A program made the position numbers and the translations under genes. The notes beneath the pieces were generated by a model that searched no databases, was not told the origin of the DNA, and saw nothing but the letters and a program-made list of their open reading frames with translations. Shown piece by piece: positions 11,740 to 24,594 of a stretch of 64,000 nucleotides of DNA. The stretch lies in the NCBI GenBank assembly GCA_009760855.2, contig WPIO01000096.1, positions 1,058,501 to 1,122,500 of the forward strand. The letters are read 5' to 3'. Within the stretch, counting starts at the first letter, position 1, and every line of letters starts with the position of its first letter. This DNA comes from Cristatella mucedo. Its lineage: Eukaryota; Bryozoa; Phylactolaemata; Cristatellidae.

Positions 11740-13072
11740 GCTTCGGGTGTGTAACGACCTTATCAGGAATGCTGAAACTTTAGTAGAGCCATTCAGCTAG
11801 TATTGGTGGACCACTTGGCAGTGTTTGATTCCATTGACCTGCGAGTCCTTCTTGAGTGCCAATCATCTCGCCTGGCTACCGCTGGCACTGACATGGCTGA
11901 GATCACACCTTAGTGAAGGTCATGTCCGAGCGCATGTAACATTGACCATTGGGCGTCGAGTGAGCCCGGTAAGTATGGAGTGCCCAAATGATCCATTCTA
12001 GGGCCGCTTTGCTTCATAATTTCAACTCTCCCTTTTGCCATCTCGATTGCCAAGCATAATCTAGGCTCTCATTCTCATTGCAGACGACATACACCTGCAC
12101 GTGTGCTATGATCATTTTGCTGCTTCCCAACAATTCAAACTGTTACAAATACGTTGCAGCATTTATTGTTGAAATTTGCACATGGGTGACAGCTAACTTT
12201 CTCAAATCAAATGATGGTTAAACAAACTTAATGATTACTAGAAAACTAGTGCCACTCAGAAACTAGAAAATAGGCTCGGCCAGCATATCTCCTGTAATCG
12301 TTGCACTCACTGATTCTTGATTATGCTATCCGAAAATGACCTCTCCGAGTTGACTTCATTGGCTCCACGGTCAATTCTGCCTACTTTCAGGGAACTATCA
12401 TTGCAAAATTCAGACTTGCTTAAATAAGGACAGCCAGCTAATCTGTGCATTTGTGACATCCCTCTAGACTTCTGAAACTCGATATTAGCAGATCTTCCTA
12501 TCTTCAAAATAAGACAGTGAGTGCAAAACTCTACAGCTAGGCTAGCTTTTCAGAAATTTTGCAATTGTCACGATACATAATTTCTAACGGATCTGCACTG
12601 GCCCCCCTATAAAGCAGTGTATAGACTTCAAGATTATGTCACTCAATTTTAGGTCCCTGCTTTCTCTTGCGTTGACCTACATGTCTGAATAACTTTCTAA
12701 TCAGGCCACCTATAGAACCACTCATTACTCTGAACCTGGTTGCTCGACTGTGCACATAATACACATCGAAGCCTTTGGGGACCGTGGCTTCAATTCGTTA
12801 CAGCTTCCAAAGCCTAAACCCAATACCGACTGACATCATGACACTGCCTGAAGACATTAAAAGTAAGCTAAAACTATCTGTTCCACTTGGCACTCATGCT
12901 TGGTCCATGTGAATTAACGCGTGTGCACTTGCACGCACTGAATGACTGCATGTTTATCACTAGTCGATCGACGTGCTTTCTTTCCATCGTACGTAAAATA
13001 CCTAGAAAGAGATTCAGTTATCCTGGGTAACTAAACCAAGTTTGCATCACTATTATTATTATTATTAATTAC
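11740..13072 (+). mobile_element. Degenerate LINE-A, longer RT segment
   Basis: Sense frames, with many breaks, show a reading equivalent to LAWLPLALTWLRSHLSEG near 11875, an ADD-like box near 12080, LINE-A C-terminal features, and a (ATT)n end at about 13050-13072. Older than the 4783 copy. Confidence 0.75.
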
Positions 13073-13074
13073 CA

Positions 13075-13480
13075 TGCCTTTGCCCTATAGGCTATAACGG
13101 CTGAAAAGGCCACATGATCCGTATCTATTGCTAACGCATAACCCGAGAGCCGGACCTGCCAGACTCGGTACCAGCAAGCTACCTTTTAGCAAGGACGCCA
13201 AAGAGCCAGAAATCAAACGCAATAACGCACGAGCCTGCCACTTCAGCCAGCCAGCCAGCCATCTAAATGGACGAGCTGAGCTCTACGGTTGCAAAGCAAT
13301 GTTCCGACTACTAAAGTGCTCGAACGATCCCCACCACAAATTGATGCACGTGCAACGTGGCAGAGCACGGTAAAGAGCGGCTCGGCGCACGCCCTCGGCT
13401 ATGCAATGGCAGAGCGAGTGCCAAGCTGCCGTTGCGCAACTTATGCCTCTGGCTGCGCACGCTGCTCGCGTGGCCACGTA
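13075..13480. other. DPP3 intron 8, no recognisable feature
   Basis: Lies between the LINE-A end and exon 8. No repeat family or RNA gene recognised. Confidence 0.45.
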
Positions 13481-13481
13481 C

Positions 13482-13540
13482 CTTCAAATTCGCCTCGTAC
13501 GCCGAATGGGTCTCTGTAGGACTCGATAAAACCAATGTAA
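13482..13540 (-). CDS. DPP3: DPP3 coding exon 8 (59-nt micro-exon)
   Basis: Acceptor CGTTGTAG, then T completing Ser and YIGFIESYRDPFGVRGEFE, almost identical to human. It includes the IESYR stretch containing the active-site tyrosine. Donor G|GTACGT. 19 full codons. Confidence 0.97.
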
Positions 13541-13785
13541 CTACAACGAAAACACCGTGAGCCATTGCAGAGAGCAGGGCAGCAGAACCAAAGCTGCAAA
13601 ACCATCTCTGCTGTTTCTCTCAGCGATTCTGTGAAAGGGAAAAAAACAAATGAATGCACATACATATGCACTACCGGCACCAATAGGCTCACAGTCGGTA
13701 GGGGGGAAGTGAATTGAGTGCCCATCACAAGCCGGCCGGCATTTGGCATCCTACCATTTAATCCCTTCCTCGATGTCGGTAGCAC

Positions 13786-16080
13786 AACTCAACAAACCTG
13801 CACCCACTGCCGGCAGGGGAAGCAGGGTTGGGATGAGGCGGCCAGTTAGAGGAAGGGATGGCCAGGCATACAATCTAGCGCAAAAGTCTCGGCAAGATCG
13901 CCTAAAAATGGCAACCGGATCAAAAACGCTTAGATTCTGCTATAACAGAAAATGCTACTGTGACATGCTGTATGCATGCACAGAATATAAAGACCAGGTA
14001 AAATAGCGTGTAAGCACAGCTTCAGTGCAAGAACATTAGTTGTGGTGATAAAACAAAGTTGTGCCGCAATAACTAGAAATAGCACGTGTGCTCAGCTCGG
14101 GCAGAATGAACTAAGCATGCGCATATCTGGCCTTATCGTTTTCAAAAAGCTGTGCAAACTTGGGGGAAGGCAAGCTGAGTCGGATGCGATACGACCCACC
14201 AGAGCTCTGAGCATTCTATGCCCTCCAACCCAGAGCGACTTCGTGGAATTTAAGTCCGGAGATTGGACAGGCTGCTCGACAGTGTAATGGACCTTAACAA
14301 AATTCGAAAGTCTCCCAGGTGGAGGGAAATACTGAACATGCTCAGACCCATTGATTTTTTGGAAAATAAACGAATCTCTAGGAAGGCTCATTCATTTCAT
14401 TAGGTACTGCATCGTTGGGTGCAGCAGTTCTAAATCAGTGCCTTTCATCGTGCAACACCCCACCGTGACCCCTTTACCACGAAATTTCACTGCCGTCTGA
14501 AGGCAGTTAGCATTGAAACATCATGGGAGCAACATACAGCATACAATTGCAATTTCAAAAATTAGCGAATGTTCTCTCAGCAGTCCATTCGAATTTGCTC
14601 CAGTCTTTGTGGGTCCAGTGCAGTAGTGTGCAGACTTTAAATTTATTTTAAAATACGCATTTTGAAATGTCTTAAAATATGTCTAGATTACCAGCACATT
14701 TTGAAGTATTGCTTAAAGTAATATTCCTGCTGTAGTGCAGGCACTACTGCCGGCTCCTGCAGTCTGGCCATTTGGTCCGCGAACTCTGACCAGCACAAAG
14801 CATCGTGCTTTAAAGCGATTTGGCGATCGTGCCCAAGCACAGACGCCCAAGCCATCATTTTGGGCAGGAGTTTACAAGAATCGGCAACACTAGAGGCCTA
14901 AAATGCGATCCAGCTCAGTGCAAACATGTAGTAAGTTGTTTGCGTGGGGTCGGCAATGGAGTACGTTCGACACTCACCGAGCACTGGCTGCCCTCGGTTC
15001 CCGAAGGGACTGAGATTGCTGCCTGCTGGACCGATTCGGCTCGATAAGATTCGTGACGATGATAATGATGATACGATGCGCCCAATGGTGCCGCCGCAGC
15101 AGCGGTCCAAGCAACCGACACCAGTGAATACAAGCAGCTCGAGAAGTCACCCATCGTCGCGCTGATGTGACGTCATCACTCAAGCACGGAATGCGATCGA
15201 ACTGCTCTGCTCATTGCTCGTGCGATGCATCGCGATGGGGTGCCATTTTCAACATTGAGAGAAATTAATGGGAAGCGAATATGGATGCTCTGAACCCTGC
15301 ATATAAATGGCCCAAGAAGAATCGGATCGGTTGGGCATTGTTCGATGACAAGTATGTTTGGACAACATCAGATAGGAATTCGTGAAAAAACCGGTTCCAT
15401 CGAATACGAAAATGCCCAGGAGAAACTGTGGCAACAAGAAGAGGAGAGATGAAATGAGGAAGAGGAAGGAAATGACGAGGAGGAAGGAAATGACGGCACA
15501 GGCGACATTCAGGATCCACTCCAGCTTGCTGACGAGCCGGGGAGCATTCTGGACCAATATTCAAGGACGCAGACTTGGGCGAGACTTCATAGAAGAAGGC
15601 AATATCTCACTTGAATAAAAAAAGGTATTTTAAATATTAAAAAAATTCCTTTAAAACGCCGGCAGTGCCCCCCGGAATAGAAAAAAGAAACCATAGTCCA
15701 GTGAGTGAACTCTTGCCCTAGCAAACTGCCAACTATCCGCTTTGTGATCAATAGCTAGAGAAGAAATTAAGTGAAGGCTTGAATTGAATGCGCTCTAAGA
15801 AAACATGCCTTGCAATGGATCATGCCATTTAATGTATCTGTGTCTGTAAGTTCACAAAGTCACAAGGCCCGAGTGGGTGCTACACTGGATAGTTTCCTAT
15901 AACCCATTCAAAGCCTTGCAAGCCTTTTCGATGAATTGAAGGTATCTTGTTCATCTAGCCGATGCCTAATCGCATCCCTGCCAACTACCTTCCCAGTTGG
16001 CGGCCTGCAGGCTCTGCGCACGAATCCTCGAAGGGCTGAAATAATTTCTACAGCTTCACTCTGTATTCACTCTGTATGTA
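13786..16080. other. DPP3 intron 7, mostly unrecognised
   Basis: No exon or transposon family recognised. About 15385-15505 is purine-rich (GAAATGAGGA-like low complexity). Scattered short open frames on both strands lack domains. Confidence 0.45.
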
Positions 16081-16084
16081 AAGA

Positions 16085-16700
16085 AGGTTAGTGACAGCAT
16101 GCACAGTGTCAGCAAGCATGAGAACACTAAAGACGAATCACAATGGACCAACTAAATGCTGTGATAAATAGATGTGATTTAGTTTCTTTTTAGATGCTGT
16201 CAAGTCACGAGATGTCGTAACACAAGTCGGAAGATCTGATAGGTAGGCTGGAGCCAAAGAATGAAGTGACCTAAAAGTTAGCGACAAAACCTTGAAGTCG
16301 ATCCGTTGCTTGACTGAGAGCCACCAGTGCAGGTCGGCGAGAAGTGGTGAGATGCAACACTGCGATGCTCATGACAGACAAACCTGGCTATGGAGTTTCG
16401 CACCAGCTGTAAGCGCCTGATTGCACAGGCCGGTAGACCAGCAAGCAGTGAGTTACAGAAGTCAAGACGGGATGTCACCAATGCATGGACCAATTTAGCT
16501 GCAGTATGCCTGTCTAAACAAGCCCGACCTGAAGCAATGTTATGTAGCTGAAAGTAGCCACACTTGACGCAGAGCTGATGAAGCTGGTGGAGCTGACGTC
16601 TATGAAAGGTCACTTTGGAACAGGACATCCAGATTTCGTGCAGATTCAATGGAGAAATGCTGGCAGAGCCGATCGGTGAGCACATTAACCTTTCCAAATA
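16085..16700 (-). mobile_element. Degenerate LINE-A fragment
   Basis: Minus-strand frame 16721-16278 retains CNSLLAGLPACAIRRLQLV and TSRLDFCNSLL-like readings, with 3' UTR sequence at 16085-16200. The stem-loop tail is not intact. Confidence 0.85.
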
Positions 16701-16719
16701 TGCACCACGTGCAGCATGC

Positions 16720-17260
16720 ACAGTTAAAAGAGAGCTTGGTTTATGCTCTTCACTATCCAGGGGTCGTGAGCTCCAGTCACGCAGTAGACAATCCTATCTT
16801 GTCTGCCGCTAGCGGAGTGATCAGCAGCTGAGGCTCCTCTGCCGCTATATAAATGTCGGATCCGCTGACCTGTACACTTTCCATGACCACAGACACCTAA
16901 GGACTATGTCCATTTAACCAGACGACCGTGTGCAGTTAAAAGAACACCCGGCTACGCAGGGCTTGCTCAGCCATGCGGACATGTAAATGCACAGTCTGTA
17001 AACATGTCAGCATTACTAACCAGGGCCGTGAGTCCTTTTATATGTCCATGAATACTTGCCAAAGCATGATAACGGGTGCTGTTGCATGCTTGCCTAAGCA
17101 TGATACCTTACTTTTCATTAACTTTTCCTTATTGCTTGTTTTGCAGTGACTTGTAACTCTCCTGCGCAGATTCACTTTGCTTAGGGCGCTATTCAAAAGA
17201 CTTATTATAACATCTGGTGATGCCTATCAAGGGTCAAGGTTTAGCTCTCCTGAAAAACTC
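16720..17260. other. DPP3 intron 7, no recognisable feature
   Basis: No repeat family or exon recognised. A short LINE-A-like tail remnant is possible around 17160-17210, but I would not call it. Confidence 0.4.
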
Positions 17261-17265
17261 CTCTG

Positions 17266-17352
17266 GCCATAATAATAATAATCATCATTCATTCGTTATA
17301 GTGCCCTCAGAGAACTCAATCTCTTTCTATGCACTTAACATCTGCAGTGAAG
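17266..17352 (-). mobile_element. Tail-only LINE-A fragment
   Basis: Reversed (ATT)n run followed by a decayed stem-loop (AGTGCCCTCAGAGAACTCAA and TCTATGCACTT) and little else. Either a near-full 5' truncation or a remnant. Confidence 0.7.
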
Positions 17353-17854
17353 GAAGGACGGACGATCGAGTGGATTGTGTGGTGGCATGCTCAGTGAAAA
17401 TGGCCACGAGTCTCGATGCCAAAGCCGCATGCCACATTCGCTTACTGCTGCTGCTGCTGCTGAGCTAGTGGGGAGTGTCTCTTTATCTCCCCCTTCGCTC
17501 CTAGATGCATAACTCCTGCCAGGAGTGTCACAAACTGCCAACAGCACGCAGGCAGACCTCCTCAAATCGCGCTTCAGCGCAGCAACGCAGGAAGAAACGC
17601 GCAGCCCAAAGTGCCCAGAAAAGCCATTGATCAATGCTGCCCCAGTGTCACAGTGATTCAGCGTGAAATTCGACAGCATGAGTTGCAAGTCAGCCGTTGT
17701 GAGAGTGTGTGTGCGCGCTTATTGCTAAACAGCAAACGACTAGGAGCACTGGGAACACAACCGAACTCGACAACGTTTAATCGACAACTCTTCTGCAGAC
17801 GTTAATCTAACTGAGCTTCCAGTCGTCTGCGCCCAGGAATGCTGCGCTACAATG

Positions 17855-18592
17855 ATTAAAATAATAATGATAATGCACTTGATAAAGCGTCCTCAGAGAA
17901 CTCAATCCCTTTCTAGGCGCTTTACATTTGCTGCAAAGGGAAATGCCATTGAATGGTGAGTAATATCATGCTTGATAAACAAACAATATGAATAACATGG
18001 TTAGGGGTGACATGCACAGGGTCAGCATGCAAATGTGGTTAGTGGCAGCATGCACAGTGTCAGCATGCATAAGCACATCAAGGACGAATCTCAGGGACCC
18101 ACTAAATGCTGTCCTAAATAGTTTTGTTTTTTAGTTCTTTTAAATGTAGTAAAGTCAGGGGATGTTCTGACACAGGTCGGGAGGGAGTTCCAGGCTTTGG
18201 GAGCATACGAACTAAATGCACGGTCTCCAAAGGATTTGAGGTTTGTACGAGGTATTTGTAGACTGTTGGATTCCGAAAAGCAGGTGGTACGATGCTTGGC
18301 CTGATGGGGGAGTATATCTGAGAGATAGGTTGGAGCCAAAGAATGAAGTGATCTCTAAAAGTGAGCGACAAAACCTTGAAGTCAATCCGTTGCTTGACTG
18401 GTAGCCAGTGCAGGTCGGCGAGAAGTGGAGTAATGTCGCAACTGCGAAGCTCACGGCAAAAAAGCCTAGCAGCGAAGTTTTGCACCAGCTGCAATCGCCT
18501 GATCGCACATGCAGGTATGCCAGTAAGCAGTGAGTTCCAGAAGTCGAGACGGGATGTCACGAATGCATGGACCAACTTAGACGTGGTATCCT
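17855..18592 (-). mobile_element. LINE-A copy, 5'-truncated
   Basis: Tail and terminal run at about 17855-17940, 3' UTR, and RT C terminus to about 18590 (ADLHWLPVKQRIDFKVLSL, one small frame break near 18355). Close to the 4783 copy. Confidence 0.92.
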
Positions 18593-18875
18593 TTCCGATT
18601 GGACAGTGTCGTTGCTAGCGCCAGTAGCAGGAACCCTGAGCCTTGATTGGTCAGTCACGGTCGGGAGGGCCACCCAGCCTAGTACTGGCAGACAACAACA
18701 TCTAGGCACTGCACTGTCGTAGGCTGGGGTATGCACTCTATTACGATCTCAACACAAGCACTAAAGCAACGGCAGAGATGCTGCACAAGTCAGCAGTGGC
18801 TTTCGTCGGAAGTGGGGAAGCAGCCATAAAGTAGCCACCTCCCCAGCCCACCAACCCGCCACCCTGCTCTCGTAC

Positions 18876-19006
18876 CTCTCCACTGCCGGTCCCTTATCAT
18901 GGATCCATGCTCTCGAACCTTCCTTGTGAGCCTGCAGTGAGCCGCTCGTGAACGACTCTATGTAGCGATCGAGCATCGTCTCCTCTGTTTGATTCAGGGC
19001 GTATTT
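18876..19006 (-). CDS. DPP3: DPP3 coding exon 7
   Basis: Acceptor TTTGAAG|AAATAC, then KYALNQTEETMLDRYIESFT and GSLQAHKEGSRAWIHDKGP, matching human QYIESFTQGSIEAHKRGSRF. Donor AG|GTACGA, phase 2 out. Confidence 0.96.
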
Positions 19007-19589
19007 CTTCAAATTAAAGCACTTTGATACAGCCCTGCCATACAGCTTCCCTGCCGAAGCAACAACTCCAGCGCAAATAATGAGTGATAGCCGATCGCCG
19101 CGAACTTGCTACTAAAAGCTGCTAAAACTTAGCACACTACAGTCACCTGCAGGCCAAAGAGCCGAGCAGAGCCGGAAGAAGGCAGAGCCAACAGCTCGGA
19201 GTCAATGCAGCGATCGCAGCACGAGCATACCGCACCACCAGCTGGGGACCGGAAGCTGGAATTTAGGCAACAGCTGGATGCATGTATGAAAATCTCAACA
19301 ACAATCGCACGCATCGCCCAGGAAAGCGCGAGAAGGCACGAACATCTACATTGAGATGGGCACAAATTGTGCGCCCAACCAACGTGCCCAACTGGCCATA
19401 GGCCGTGAGGCCAACTGATGGGCTAATAAAAACAAAGAGCAGAACAGGCCTAAACGTTCGACAAAGAACAAACCTTGGCCGAATCGGTAAGCAACTGGCA
19501 TGTACGTTCTCATCAATAAAAAACATGCCTAAACCTACCAACGAGCCAGCATTCAAATAGCTTCATCTACAGCTGCCTTGGGTTTTTTC

Positions 19590-19740
19590 TACGGTGTGAT
19601 AACCCGGTAGGTAAGGTGCTCTCTCTCTTCAGGGTCGAGGTCGTGGTTTCGAAACCCGAAATGGCAATCCTTTATTTCCCACTGCAAGTGGTGGTGCAAG
19701 GCATCAAGACTGTTCTGCTGCTAGACAAATGAGGCTGTTA
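19590..19740 (+). mobile_element. S2 SINE (tRNA-derived), divergent
   Basis: tRNA-like head with GGTAGGTAAGGTGC and a B-box-like GTGGTTTCGAAACC near 19640, then the S2 body (CAATCCTTTATT, CTGCAAGTGGTGGTG) and the end AGACAAATGAGGCTGTTAAA. Confidence 0.8.
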
Positions 19741-19829
19741 AATTAGCGTATGCTTTATTCTTTTACCAGCATATATTTACATATTTATTTAGTATATATT
19801 AGGACATATTTAGGATATATTCAGGACAT

Positions 19830-20092
19830 ATTAGGACAGCATTTAGTGGGTCCCTGTGATTCGTCCTTGATGTGCTTATGCGTGCTGACACTGTGCGTGC
19901 TGCCACTAACCACATTTGCATGCTGACCCTGTGCATGTCACCCCTAACCATATTATTCATTTCGTTTGTTTTCAAGCATGATTTTACTTACAATTCAATT
20001 GCATTTCACTTTACAGCAAATGTAAAGCGCCTAGAGAGAGATTGAGTTCTCTGAGGGCGCTTTATCAAGTAAATTATTATTATCATTTTTTT
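19830..20092 (+). mobile_element. LINE-A 3' UTR and tail
   Basis: From AGGACAGCATTTAGTGGGTC to the intact stem-loop at about 20022-20065 and a terminal TTATTATTATC. Almost identical to the end of the 44955-45771 copy. Confidence 0.92.
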
Positions 20093-20388
20093 TAATTTTT
20101 ACATGTAGGTCAAGGTGACCAGCAGGCTTTACAATGTTGCTCATCAAACCGTGGCGAGTGGTATACGATTAGCATAAACGATCCGGCAAAAGAAATAAGG
20201 AAGCGCTGGCTTGTTGCAGCCATCGCCAGAATCGCCGATGGTCTCCGTGATTTCACATCTTTGTGATGACATACGTGGCAGTGCGCGAGCACAAGCAGAG
20301 AGCCGGATTTAATCACCCAGTTCACAGCTCCAAAAAATAAAGGTCGAGCTCAGAGCAAAGAGCAGAGAGCTCAGGACGAGAGCCATAC

Positions 20389-20519
20389 CTTAGCCAATGC
20401 CAGATTTGCTACGACCTTCTCCAGCAGATAGGCATAGTCTCCTCGTGTCACATCGATGCTCACCTGCTCTCCCTGCCAGCTGAACACGTGTCTACCCAGA
20501 TAGGGCAGCTGCATTTCGG
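20389..20519 (-). CDS. DPP3: DPP3 coding exon 6
   Basis: Acceptor TTTTTGCAG, CC completing Thr, then EMQLPYLGRHVFSW and DVTRGDYAYLLEKVVANLAL, matching human FQVTRGDYAPILQKVVEQLEKAK. Donor AAG|GTATGG, phase 0 out. Confidence 0.97.
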
Positions 20520-20750
20520 CTGCAAAAATAAGCAAAAGGCATCGCTGTGCTATGCAACTAAGGCGCAATCCAGACGTCGTAAGGATAGCTTTCCCGAGGG
20601 ACACTTTGGCGAAAATAAATACAACAAAGCTTGTGCCACATCCGCATGGTACAGAGTCGCCGTGCCTATACCGCAAGTGTAGCACAGAAGTTACCTCGTG
20701 GCACCACACACGAGTCACTTGTGTTAGTGAGGCGCTGCATAAAATTAAAT

Positions 20751-20787
20751 AAGCAGAAGCTGAATACACTGAATTCAGCTTCTGCTT
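20751..20787. repeat. Perfect 15-bp inverted repeat
   Basis: AAGCAGAAGCTGAAT at 20751-20765 and its exact reverse complement at 20773-20787, separated by 7 nt. Confidence 0.85.
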
Positions 20788-21124
20788 AACTCAGAGAAAA
20801 GTGTGCTAAATATGCACAAACGCACAGATGCATGCATTTTTGTTTAAAAAGTACAAGTCTAAGAGTCTGATGTGAATGTGAAAATAAGCGATAGAGAAAT
20901 CGTGAAATCATGAGCATGTGAAAGCGCACACACACGCACGCGTAAACGTAAGCTTGACTATCACAGATATGCTGCTCTCAATGCAGCAGCACGCTGCCCC
21001 TAGGGACAAGGATGTTGCCCTAGCTGCTAGTGGGGAGTTAGAAATCTAGCACAGCAAGATTGAGGTTTCCAGCTATTCTAAAGACATTCAACTTGGGGAC
21101 AAATTTTCAGCTATAAAAACGTCA

Positions 21125-21127
<3 letters not shown>

Positions 21128-21180
<53 letters not shown>
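21128..21180. repeat. (TA)n microsatellite
   Basis: Pure TA repeat of about 26 units. Confidence 0.97.
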
Positions 21181-21182
<2 letters not shown>

Positions 21183-21184
21183 CA

Positions 21185-22210
21185 CGACTGCCCCAAGCTG
21201 TGCCACCAGAGATACAAGTGAAACAATGAGGGAAAACACTGGACAGGGGGACATGGCAAAGGGGCCAGGCTAAGGGGATCGATCCTATTAAGGGAGTTGA
21301 GAGTGGCACACCTGCACATCCAGCAAGCTAAGAGAGGGCTGCATGTCTGCTGGCCGCCCACTGTATCCCTGCAAGGACACAAACATGGAACGTTTCCCAC
21401 AAGCTTTATGCACCCTGTGCACTGATCCGAGAACTCGGTTGCTGCTAGTGTCCGAATTTCAGCTTGCCATCACACTACCTTAATAACTAAATTTTAACAA
21501 TCTGTCAATTGAATAACAATTGATCTTACTTAGTCAGTTCGCTTTGCTTGGCTTAGTGAGTGACAGCCAAGAGCCCAGTCAGTGGTTCCCCTGTGCAAAG
21601 ATAATGTGGTCACGTGATTATCCCACCCCCCTCCCTCCTGGAGGCCATCCAGCTGAACATATTGTTGGCCGGTTTGGCTACTGGCGATGCCTCAGCAAAC
21701 GCTAAGGTATGCAGATGTCCTCGACCTGTGAGGGCCTGCCTGTGCCAGATTCCTGCTTGGTAAGCGACCAGAACACATGCCACCAGTGGCACTTTCTGGA
21801 GAGCAGATGGCACAGTCCGACGGTGGCAGCGGCTGCTTCAGCTGGCTAGCTGCCACTACTAGTACGTGGCAGCACTCAGCTGCCACCGAACGCCTATCGA
21901 AACATCAGCTGATCACACTGGCAAGACAAAGCGGTCAAATCAAGCTTGGCCCTTTCCTTCCCACCCCCACCCGCCCGGAAACCCCTCTCTCCCCGATCCC
22001 CCTCCCTCCTCGCCCCATCTTCAGGTGACGGAGCAGCAGCAGCACACAGACGTGCTGCAACCACTGTCACCTGTAACACTGAGAGCCGGCACAATAGCGA
22101 TCAGTACACACGAGCCTTGGGTGGAGGTGGAGCTAACTCTCTGGCAGCTGAGCGACAGACACACACACACATATACTGTACAGAGCTCACTTCGGAAGCA
22201 AGTCCGTCCC
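21185..22210. other. DPP3 intron 5, no recognisable feature
   Basis: No recognisable exon or repeat. A 306-codon open frame that begins here (21866) is only informative after about 22215, where it is LINE-B. Confidence 0.45.
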
Positions 22211-22214
22211 ACTA

Positions 22215-22840
22215 GCGTACTCAGAGCAGAAAAAACTATTAGGCCACTGGAGCGGACTTTGAATATGGCTGCAAGGCTAGTCTTCAAGTCCCAGCGGATT
22301 GAGCACGTGTCTCCTTTGCTAAAAAAGCTAGGATCGATCCAGGTCGAGCAACGGATACTGAGCAAAGTTCTTACGCTAACCCACAAGGCTCGCCACGGCT
22401 TGGCTTCTTCCTACCTAGCTGAACTGCTGCACCAGTTTCAGCCTGTTCGCACCCTCAGGTCCTGTGTGGACAATAAATTAGCTGCCCCATTCCTCTGCTT
22501 AAAGACCGTTGGCGACAGAAGCTTTAGCTCTGCAGGTCCTAGACTGTGGAACTCGCTTCCACAATTCTTACGCAACGACAACTACTCTCCTACTGCCGAC
22601 TATGGCACATCCTTTTCAGCGGTCCTGAGCTGCTACTTCTATGCTACTCACTACCTCAACTGCTCTCCTGACTCTGTTATGCTTCCCATTTTCTCTTTGT
22701 TGTGTGAGACGAAGTCTGTTGGCTACCGAATGTGTACCGAAAGCCGTTTAGGCTGTGAGTGCGCTATACAAAACTCTCCTGCGTAACACCCACATGGTAC
22801 TTATGACTTTGTGGAATTACAGACGGAGATACAAAATACA
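22215..22840 (+). mobile_element. LINE-B copy with open RT C terminus
   Basis: Open frame through 22786 includes NMAARLVFKSQRIEHVSPLL, KVLTLTHKARHGLASSYLAE and RSFSSAGPRLWNSLPQFLR, a C-terminal RT region of the CR1/L2 type but clearly different from LINE-A. It ends at TACAGACGGAGATACAAAAT with a short A-rich tail rather than the LINE-A stem-loop. Confidence 0.88.
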
Positions 22841-23109
22841 ATACAAAACACACTAATTTAAAGGACTAAATTTCGGTAAACGAATGTCACGAAGGCTGGA
22901 AAGGAAGTATGCCAACCAATTGTTGCTAGATAAATGCTTAACTGCAGCCTGCATAGAACATGTACGATTGATACAGAAGGTGTACATAGTTTGATAAATA
23001 GGAGGGTTATTTTGCATGCTTCTAAATGCCAGCAAGTCAGAGATCTTATAGTATCAGTGGTACGGAGTTTAAGTGTTAAGGCACACGTAATAAGAATAAA
23101 AATAAAAAT

Positions 23110-24320
23110 ATTGATATATTTGTATGGAGCCCTCAGAGAACATGATCTAAGCACGTGGCAAATGCTGCAAAGGATCACGATCATATGGTTAGTGGTAACA
23201 TGTGTAGTGAGTAAACAAGCATTATATGGTTAGTGGTCACATGTGTAGTATGAGTAAACATGCATTATATGGTTAGTGGTCGCATGCAGTGTCGGCATGC
23301 ATAAGCACATAATGAACAAATCGCAAGGACCCAGCAAATGCTGTGAGAAACAGGTGCATGTTTAACTTCTCTTTAAATGCCATCAAGTCAGAGGGTGTCG
23401 TGACATCAGTCAAGAGTGAGTTCCCGGCTTTGAGAGCACACGAGCTATATGCACAGTCTCCACAGGATTTCAGGTTCGTTAGAAGCATAGCTAAACGATG
23501 TGAGTCAGGCGAGTGGGTGGTACACTGCCTAGCATGGTTATTAACTAGTTCTGATAGAACGGCTGGAGCCAGAGAATAAGGAGACCTAAACGTGAGTGAC
23601 AAAACCTTAAAGTTAATACGCTGCTTGACTGGAAGCAACTGCAGGCAAGAGGTGGTGTGACGTGACGCAACGGCAATGCTCACGACAGACAAGCCTAGCT
23701 GCAGGGTTTTGCACGGCATGAACTCAAAGCAGTCTATGAAGGATTGAGATTGATTAGGGGTGCAGTGGAACAAATGGCACGCCAGAAAGCCGGAGGAATA
23801 AGAATTTCGGTGCCCTAAGCCGGAGCAAGCAAATGAAAGAATAGTGACAGGAAGTGTGATGCGCTGCCTGATGTGCTACTTGATGGCAAGAGATGGCAAG
23901 TCGGCGAGAAGCGGTGCTGCAATGTGGCTGCTGTTACAGTCATGACAGGCAAGCCTAGCTGCCGACTCTTACGCTGTTTGCAAGTGCCTTATGCACTGAC
24001 TGAAAGACATACAAGACGTCTAGAAGTCACAGAAGTCTGGTTCCAGAAGTCAAGACTTCGTGATGCTACAAATGCATGGAACAACGAACGTGGTGCCTGT
24101 TGACGAAAGCGCGGTGGAATTTTGCGGCTATGCATAACTCAAAGTAAAGCAGACTTAATTGTGGAGCTGAAGCCACCATTTCAGTCACAATTCAGTCAGC
24201 CGTCATTAAAGAACAGGACATGTAGATTTTGCTCATGTGTTATTAAAGGCGATATGCTGCCGGGCCCAATTTGAGGCTTAGGCTTGCAACAGTCTCCGGT
24301 GACAGTGACTTTTCCGGCCC
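23110..24320 (-). mobile_element. Diverged LINE-A relative
   Basis: Minus-strand reading has VKQRINFKVLSLTF and DLMAFKEKLNMHLFLTAFA (about 23370-23640), with a damaged tail at 23125-23150. An unrelated or rearranged stretch at about 23725-23870 divides it. The region 23880-24320 matches the more N-terminal LINE-A segment. Confidence 0.75.
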
Positions 24321-24339
24321 TATACTAATAATAATGGTA

Positions 24340-24490
24340 TTCCTAGCTGATTCAACACAGCTTTAACGGTTACCAATACAGCTTGCAGTGGCAATATAGG
24401 ATCGCCCGCCGCAGGATTCGAACCCACGACCTCGGGACCGAGGCCGTGAAAAGCTACTGCCTAACCTAGTGTGCCATCACGGCTCACCAG
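24340..24490 (-). mobile_element. S2 SINE
   Basis: Reverse complement carries GAGCCGTGATGGCACACTAG, a B-box GTGGGTTCGAATCCTGC (excellent GGTTCGAATCC), CGGGCGATCC and the S2 body. Confidence 0.88.
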
Positions 24491-24594
24491 GTGGTCTGTT
24501 GAGTTGCAAGTCACTGACTGCTGCCAACTACCCTAACAAGCGCAATGACTTGAAAGAAAGTGACTAACTTTGTCACCACCAACATGGCACTTAC

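Noticed and set aside
21866-22786. 306-codon frame as a host gene
   Set aside because: Its informative part is LINE-B RT. The N-terminal part is unrelated intron sequence.
24400-24490. tRNA gene suggested by a strong B box
   Set aside because: No cloverleaf forms; it is the head of an S2 SINE. The same holds for the other S1 and S2 heads.
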